Positions 25,301-34,300 of a stretch of DNA of 64,000 bases are shown piece after piece (the stretch's first letter is position 1; every line of letters starts with the position of its first letter). A program made the position numbers and the translations under genes. Under the pieces are notes generated by a model. That model searched no databases. It saw nothing but the letters and a program-made list of their open reading frames with translations, and was not told where the DNA came from. The DNA comes from Pollenia angustigena (taxonomy: Eukaryota; Arthropoda; Insecta; Diptera; Polleniidae). The stretch spans positions 44,640,308 to 44,704,307 of the forward strand of contig OV884056.1 of NCBI GenBank assembly GCA_930367215.1. The letters run 5' to 3'.

Positions 25301-28300
25301 AAATAATAAATATTTATTTTTAAACCTTACAAGATTTAATTGAAAATAAATGGAATTGAGAGAAAAGAAATTTAAGAAAAAAAAATTATTTTTTCAAAAA
25401 TTGCAAATACTAGTTATGGGTTCCAGTTTAATTAATTTAAAAAAAGTTAATACAAGTTTCCGACTGTTAATGCTGGCGTTTTTACTTCTTCGCCTACACA
25501 CAGAAAAAAATCAAGTTAAAAACGTCGAAAACAAGGTTGATTTAAATTTGTTCGGTGGTGATTTTGCTTCATACGGGTTTCATGTTAATTCAACCTGATT
25601 TTACAATAACTGCGAACAACATTTTTTTCTTTTGATATAACTATAATTCATGTTAATTTAACATTGCAGTAAAGTTAGAGCAAAATGTAATTTATATTGA
25701 AATAACAATCGGAATCACGTTGAATGAAAGTTATTTCCAGTTGAAACAACGTGAATTTCATGTAGAATCAAATGGGTTTGAGTGTATTTTAACAGTGTGA
25801 AGAAGCTTCAGACAACATTTGCATTTATGTAAGAATAATTCAAAACCCTGTAACACATGTTTCACTTATTTTGTCGCCCGATATGGTCATCATTCAACTT
25901 TGAAAACTTGATGTACTATTTAAATAAACAATTTTAATTAAAAGAATACGGGAATTGTCTTCTTTTTATAACATATTTTAAAAGTGAAAATAAAAAATGT
26001 ACATAATTAAGTAGGTATGCATGTTAATTTAACAAGATAAACTTTTGATTTTAATACAAAACAGGTTTTTGTGGGTTCAATATTGAATCCAGATTTATTT
26101 ATATTTTAATATTTTTTTTATATTTTTTTAACAGTGAATTATATTAAATAAACGTAATTTAAGGTTATTTTGATATTTTTTATTAAAAATTAATATGAAA
26201 TAATGATAAATTTAAGTAAAGGGCATAATTTTTCTGAAATTTAACATGATTCTCAATCAACATTTTTCCATGTTAATTTTACATGGGTATTTTTTTCTGT
26301 GTGTACAATACATTAAAGTCATGCCTTTTTTGCCCAGGCATGTTTATACTGTGCACAAAAAGACAACAATAAGAGAAGATCGTAATTCATTTTAAAAGTT
26401 TTTTTTTTTTTAATTCCCTATGCTAATTCCCGCGAAGCTTGACGCTTGTCTGCAGGAAAGAAACCAGAGTCTCTGGCGGGAATCGAACCCGTAACCCTGG
26501 GGTTGATAGACTAGCTCAGTACTAGCTAGCCTACCGGGGCACTCAGTGAATTCAGAAAAGACGTCTCTCGAATATTTAAAGAAGAGCACGGGCTTATAAG
26601 GGCCCAAAAAAGGATCAGTGTTGAATGAACAAATTAAGGAACAACACCTACTGTAAAGTGCAGTAGTGGAAATAAAATAGTTTATCAGTAAAGGGAATTG
26701 TTTAAATCATCGGGTTTTTAATACAGTAACAGCCACAATGACATTCTGATCTTAACCCAATTGAGAATATACATATATGTATATAATTGCATAACGTTAT
26801 ATCGGAAACAATCTTTCTGAAATGGTGATTTAATTTTCGTTGAATTATTATAACAGTGGAATCCAATTTCAAAATATAAATAAAAATATATTCAAAAACC
26901 TCTGGCCTTAATGCCTTAAGGGTGTTCTTCGAATGATGACAGAAGAATTATACACTCGCCCCTTATTAAGGAGCTGGGGATATCCTACCTCCACTGCTTT
27001 TTGAAAAATGTCAGCAGCTTCTGTTGAATAGTAAAAGTACTTAGGGATAAACCTCCCTCAGGCAAAACACTCTTTTACAAGTGGTAAAAAATCAGCCTTT
27101 TAGTATAATTTTCAGGAATCCCCTTTGCGCAACTTTGGGTTTAAACCACAACCACCACGTGATTACAGAAAGTATCCTGTCAGCGGACGGGCGAAACTTC
27201 CGCAAAGACAATCTCCCTAAAAGGCAGAAAGAATTTCCCGCCTCAACAAACAGTCCTTACGATGACGTGTCCCGTGGTACCAGATAGGATTTCTTGTCAG
27301 GGATCATCCAGGAAGTCAAGTGCAGTTAATTCCTGGGATTCGACAAAAATCCAAAATTGACAGATCTTCAGAAACCTTTACGATCTCATGTAATCGCGGC
27401 TGACCAAAAATCCTTTCTGGTAAACGGGAGTCAGTTGGTCGTGGTTTGTTGGAAGCGGACTGACATTGGTCGGGACCTTTAGTACACAGAAAAAATTATT
27501 GCCGAATTATCTTTTTGATTTCTACAAATTTTTTTTACTGATTCAATTAATATTTTTTTTTGACTTTTATATAACCAATAAAAATGTTGACAACAAAAAA
27601 TGTTGTTAACGTTGTGGTTTACTAAACAAAGCCGCAAAAGGAAAATCATCGCTAAGTGTGGTTGCTATTCAACATATGCTACTAGCATTTTTCCAAAAAC
27701 AGCGGAGGTTAGTTAGCTCCAGCTCCTAACCAAAGGTCGAGTGTTAAATTCAGATCAAGGCTGTATATGATATTGAATTAAAATTCCTTAATTAAACTAA
27801 AGCTTTTATTTTGAATTCTAATCTAAGCAACAGTAGACTTTTTCTATGTGTCCCACTTTTTTCTAAACTATAGTTAGCTACACAGAAAAAATTATTTCTC
27901 CAATTCAAACAAAAAATTTGTAGAACCAAACAATTTTTTGTCTGAAATCGGTCCTATAAACAAATTCGCATATTCAAACAATTTATTTGCATTTTGTTTA
28001 TTGAAAAAAAAACACTAATTTTTTCAAACAAATAATTTAACTGAATCAAACAAAAAGTTTACTGAAATTCATATACTAAATTTCAAAATAAAAAAAAAAA
28101 AAAGGTTTTTGCACAAGCAATGATGCGCGCACAAGCTGGCACTGTATTAGAAGATGATGACAGAGAGAGCAGAGCGGCCGGCTGGCTTTGAGACACATTT
28201 TTTTGTTGAAATAATTTTTGAACGAAGTCTTTTTTTATACACACAATGTTTTTGGTAATCACTCACTGTTGCTGTATCCTTTCCTTTGCTAATGAAGAAG

Positions 28301-31300
28301 AAATGTAACCCAAAAACGGCGACAGATCGACTCGATATGTTTTTCGTCATCATTATATTTTTGTATTTGATGTATTTAAGCAAACAGTTTGAAAAAATTG
28401 AATACGGGATTTTGGTTTTTTTTAACAAACTTTGAAACCAACCAAAAATTCATTTTGTTTCTTATAATGTTGTTGTTGTTTCTGTTGTTTAAAAAGAGTG
28501 AAACGTTTTGTTACCTATTTTTTTGTTTTTTTTTTTTACTTCAAACCTCTTCATCTTTCTTACTGTTGTACTTTTTTAAAGTGTCCAAAAATAGACTGTA
28601 TGTGTTTTTTGTTGTAGTTCTTATATTTCACATTAGGAAGTGTTGCTTACAATCAAATAAAAAAATGCAAAAAGACGACAATATTAAAAAGCGTTAAATA
28701 TTTCATACAAAATTATTAAAACTTGAAACCAATAACGCGTGTATTATATTTTTGAATAGTTGTCAACATTTTTGTTGGTTAAATAAAAATCAAACAAAAA
28801 TATTAATTGAAACAGTAAAAAAATTTGTAGAAATTAAAAAAATTTTCAAACAAGCGTTTGTTTGAAAATAATTCGGCAATAATTTTTTCTGTGTAATAGC
28901 AATAGTTTAACCAATATAATATTATATCATGGTTAATAAAAACCGTTAGTTAAACCATCAAATGTTATTGGTTAACCGCTAGTTAGGCAACAGTTCTTTC
29001 ATTGAAAATTATAACTTAAATTGTTTTTCTTGTGGAAAATGACTATTATAAATTGTACACAGACGCTTCCACGCATATTCTTTTTGTTTAGCAGTAACAC
29101 TGCAACTTTTTTTGTTTTCTATGACATTTTGGTATAGGTTTCATATTTAGAAATGATAAAAACGTAAAGCAAAACACTAAGGGTAATCACAAGGGATGCG
29201 ATTTACATGGAAATTCATGTTTTTAGTCTAAAGTCTAAAAACTATGCCGACGAATTATCTTTCCGAATCATTAAATTTGCGTTAAAATGCCATCGATTCG
29301 TTTTTGCATATTGTTGCATATTTGGGTGAAAATGCATATTTAGGTGTTAAATGCATATTTTTGCATAATTTGAGTGATTTATTCTTTAATTTCTATATTT
29401 TAAAAAAAGTTCTTGAACAATTTTTTTAATACACAAAAAAACCTCCAACAAATTTTTTGTCTTCAGCAACTTTGCTTTCAATACAAGATTTTCAAGATTT
29501 CCACAAAAGATCCTTCTGTTCTAAATCGGCTTCCAATGGGCTTAAAATATTTTATCCAAAACAGTTACAAGATACTTGCATGTCACATGGGTTATACCGC
29601 GTTGCAGAAGAAATTAGATAAAATTGCAATTTTTAATGAAATGTAGCCCTTTGGTTCCCCTTCTACAGTAGCCAGTAGTAACAAGAGGGGGCCAGGCTAG
29701 ACGCTTCAGATTTCTACTCAAAAAACTTTATTGAGTAATTTAATAATGTTTGAAGAACTTGTTGAAACCGATGATTATACAATTAAACAGGTAAAAGAAA
29801 TACTAAATTTTCCAACTACGGATATATTGGTGAAACAGTAACTAATTAGGAGAAATTAAGTTTACTTAACACTCAAGTTAAATTAATTAATATTGCAGAA
29901 AGTAAAATTAAAAATGTGGGAGGAAAAAAACATTTTGCAAAAAAAAAATTAAGGAATTCAAAAAATGTAATAAATTTCAATTATTTTTAATCTGATCTGG
30001 AATCAAAGTGCATTATTTATGCACAAGCTGTTCATAACTATAAAATGTTTAGGTACATTTTTGAATATGCAATTTTGCGCATAAATTATGCCTAATAATC
30101 ATAAATTCTGCACAATCTATTAAAATTGTGCATAAGTTATACACAAAAAATGTTCACAGTTTGTGAACATTGTTCATAGCTTAATTATTTGAAAATTAAA
30201 CACAATTGATCATAATATATGAACATTGTGCATGAACGAGTATTAACACTTATTGTTCATGAGTTATGCTCACTTGTGCATAGATTTTGCCCAACATTTT
30301 GATATGTGTGTATCTTGTTCTTACGTTGTGCCTATTTATGCATAGATTATGAACAATGCGTGCTCATATGGATAATGACTATGCATTAAATGCAAGTTAG
30401 TTTCACTTATGTTCTTTGTGTCAAGAGTGCCGGTTTAGAGGCGACAGTAGTTGAAGTGTGTTATATACAGGGCAAGGGACTTCATGCAAATGCATGTTTG
30501 TTGTCGGCACTCTGAGACCCACCTAAAGTTAATATCTTTGCGAATCACAATATTTCCAGTAAAATGGCATCAATTTGTTAGTGCATATTTTTGCATATTT
30601 TGCTTTAAATGCATGTTTTTGCATATTTTGATATAAATGCATATTTTTCGTCATATTTCGTTATAAATTCACATTTTTCGTCATATTTTGTTATATTTAT
30701 AAAAAAACAAATTGCTCTTTTCTTAGTTTTTTGTTTAGAAATATCTTTCTGTTCAAGGCGAATTCATTATAAGGTGTAGTCAGTGAATCAGCTGGCTATA
30801 GTTGTTTCAGCCCTGAAACAGTCAAAATAGTATGGGAAAATCTGCTAACTTCGATATTTTCAAGGAGCAAAAACAACATGTTGGTGTTTGGTACTGAACT
30901 ACCTACATTTTATTATAAATTCATCTTGTTTCTTTTACTTTTAAAAAGTAGCACATACAAAAATTGTACAATTTGTATAATTGTGCACATAATTGTAGAA
31001 GTAACAATAAAACAGTTTTTGACATTTCATTTTGTTCGCGGTTTTTTTTACTTGAAGAAGCAGCAAATAAAAATAATGTTCGGCGAAGAAAAAATAGAAC
31101 TCAACATAATATTTTTGATTTACAGTGTAAGAAGTATGACCTAAAATCCAAAAAGTATTAAAAAAAAATAAATTGTTTTTAAGGAAAAAAATGACAAAAG
31201 AAAAAATATCAAAAAATAATCTTTTAAATAAGTGTTTTTTTTGAGTTTTTAAAATAGAGGGAAAAGTACTTTTTTGCAAAGTTTACAAAAAGGTGTTTCA

Positions 31301-34300
31301 TTTAAAAATTTCAAGTAAATCAGCACCTTCAAAGCCAGAAACGCAAAGATTTATGAACACGTTTCGCAAACTTTAATTTCAAGAAAATCAACTTTTGGGG
31401 ATAAGACTAGCAAATTTAGTTTTGAATTGTATAATGCTCTGGTGTCTGCAGATATACCTTTATATAAGCTAATCAACCAAAATTATAGAATTTTTTTAAA
31501 CAAATATAACAATGAAACCATTCCTACGGAAACAACCCTTATAAAAACTTATATCGCCAAGTTGTACACTATACAACTATGTGACATTGTTGAAAGAATT
31601 AAGTGACATAATTTGTGGCTGTCTATTGACGAAGCAATGTACACTGAAGGACGTTTCGTTGTCTACGTAATTGGGATCTTGAATGCAGAAGAAGATCTTG
31701 AATGCAGAAGAAGAACAGAGTAAACACAAATTTTTGTTAAATATTGTAAAGTTGGAAAAGGTGGATCATGCTTCAATAGCTCGAACTTTCAAAGATTCAA
31801 TTTCTCTTTTAGAATCCTTTAATAAAAATAAAATTTTACTCTACTTGCCCTTTTTTTTAAGATATCTTACTCAAAAATGTTACATGTCACATGCTAAGCT
31901 CATGCCATGCATGAAAGCTTTTAAAGTCACCTTTGCGTTTCAACCATGTATAACAAGATGGGGTACCTGGTTGCAGGCAGTTGAGTATTATGCCAAAAAT
32001 TTTGAAGAATTTAAAGATGTGGTAAATAATTTTAATGAAAATAATGCAGTCGCGATAAAAAAGGAAACAATATTTTAAATGTACCTAATATAAAGGCTCA
32101 ATTAGAATTTATACACTCAAACAATGGGTTTCTAGTCGAGACAATAACCCAACTTCAGGGGTTTAAATCATTGAACATCTCGGTTAAACTCGTTGATGAC
32201 GCTGTCATTAAAATAAGAAAAGTAGAAGGTCAAATCGGCGAAAAAATAAAAGCCAAAATTTATGCAGTTTTAAAAAAGAATATTTTTAATTTACCTTCCA
32301 GTAAAGAAAAAATTGTAGACAATATTTAAAATGACCACTTTTAAATATCCACCTATTACATCCGTTGATGTCGAACGAACACTTTCAATGCTTAAAACTG
32401 TTTGAAGACCAAATAGAATGAGTTTTACATTTGATAACTTAAAAAAAAATGTAAATATATGTAAATATATCTTGACCTACTACTACTTTTTAAACTATGT
32501 TTTAAGTTTTTAAAATGAAATGTATTTATGTTTTTTTTTGTTAAATATGGTTAAATAAATATATTTTTAATGCATATTTTTTACTTTTATTTTTGCATAT
32601 TTTACGATTTTTAGTGCATGTTTTATGCGCATATTTTGCGATTTTAAGTGCATGAACTTTCTTGCCCTGGTTATATATCATTTAATATTATTTAGAAATA
32701 TATAATTATTAAGCACTTGTACTTTGAAATAAAGACATTTGAAAATAAAATGAAACTTTTTTCCTATTTGTTCACAATCTATGAAAATGATGTTAATAAT
32801 CTATACACAGTTGTTCATAGTCTTTTCCCAGTTGTTCAGAATCTATGAAAATATTGTTCATAATCTATGCCCAGTTGTTCATAAAACATGCTTATAGTGC
32901 TGAACTGAAGTTATGAACAAGTGTGCATAGAATATGAGGTGGCATGTCATAACGTCCAGTGTCATAGTGTCCATGGACATTGTGACACTTTCAAAAGTGT
33001 CATAACGTCCATGGACACTATGACTTTTTGCAAATGGACATTATGACACTTTCAAAAGTGTCATTAGGTCCATAATTACTAAAGAAGTTAAATACAAAAA
33101 AAGGATCTGCATACACGCAGAGAAAAACATGTTTCATTATGGTCCCAACCAACAAAACTATTTTTAAAGGAACTAATTTAACCATAATATGGTTGTCGGT
33201 GACAATGATTTGGTTAAATGACACATAATATAGTAAAAAATTTTTTAAAAAAAGTTTTGCTGCTTTTTTTCTGGGTGTATCTATTAAATATATAACGAAA
33301 ACAATTTTGGGCGCAAGGATTTTCTTCTCTATGGTATAACAAATACCGGCTTCGCTAACTAAAGCTTCTCTGCACAGTCGGCCTTCGGCCGGGCGCAAGG
33401 ATTTTCTCCTCTATGGTATAACAAACACCGGCTTCGCTAACTAAAGCTTCTCTGCACAGCCGGCCTTGGGCCGGGCGCAAGGATTTTCTCCTCTATGGTA
33501 TAACAAACACCGGCTTCGCTAACTAAAGCTTCTCTGCATAATCGGCTTTCGTTCGGAAACAAGGCAGATTTTAGAAGCTTTACTTAGCGAAGCCGGTGTT
33601 TGTTATACCATAGAGGAGAAAATCCTTGCGCCCGGCCGAAGGCCGGCTGTGCAGAGAAGCTTTAGTTAGCGAAGCCGGTATTTGTTATACCATAGAGAAG
33701 GAAATCCTTGCGCCCGGCCGAAGGCCGGCTATGATCCCAAATTTGTTTACATTCTTGCTTGTAAGAATTTTTGGCATTGTACTTACTTATTTTGATATTT
33801 CAAAACAAATTTTACACATTTTAATATTTTTCATTAAAAGTTAAGTTGTGGACATTATGACACTTTGCAAAGTGTCATAACGTCCGCGGACGCTATGACA
33901 TTTCTTTGATGGACGTTATGACACTTTAGTAAATGTCATAATGTCCATGGACACTATGACACTGGACGTTATGACATGCCACCAGAATATGAATAACTGT
34001 TCTTAGTAATTTTTCGTGAACAATTTGTGCATAAGTTGTGCCCACACAGAAAAAATTATTGCCGAATTATTTTCAAACAAACGCTTGTTTGAAAATTTTT
34101 TTAATTTCTACAAATTTTTTTACTGATTCAATTAAAATTTTTGTTTGATTTTTATTTTACCAACAAAAATGTTGACAACCATTCAAAAATATAATACACG
34201 CGTTATTGGTTCCAAGTTTTCATAATTTTGTATGAAATATTTAACGCTCTTTAAAGTTGTCGTCCTTTTGCATTTTTTTATTTGATCGTAAGCAACACTT

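Larger units (their letters stand above)
32938..33983. mobile_element. foldback/Mutator-like element i (GGTGGCATGTC arms)
   Basis: Termini GGTGGCATGTCATAACGTCC on both ends, exact 9-bp duplication AGAATATGA (32929-32937, 33984-33992). Arms of about 125 bp are tandem palindromic blocks such as GTCCATGGACACTATGACA. Inside: a family C MITE (33114-33277) and the hairpin-unit array. Confidence 0.9.

Noticed and set aside
26930..27484. LTR retrotransposon
   Set aside because: No paired long terminal repeats, primer-binding site or gag/pol motifs could be seen anywhere in the window.
28147..28428. Minus-strand frames in MITE family B ([11 protein letters not shown])
   Set aside because: Shared because the copies are nearly identical DNA; stops and shifts differ between copies, so no sign of protein selection.
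33018..33844. Open frames reading [18 protein letters not shown] in several places
   Set aside because: They are translations of the core hairpin unit and recur in every array (also 52375-52608). They follow the DNA repeat, not a gene.
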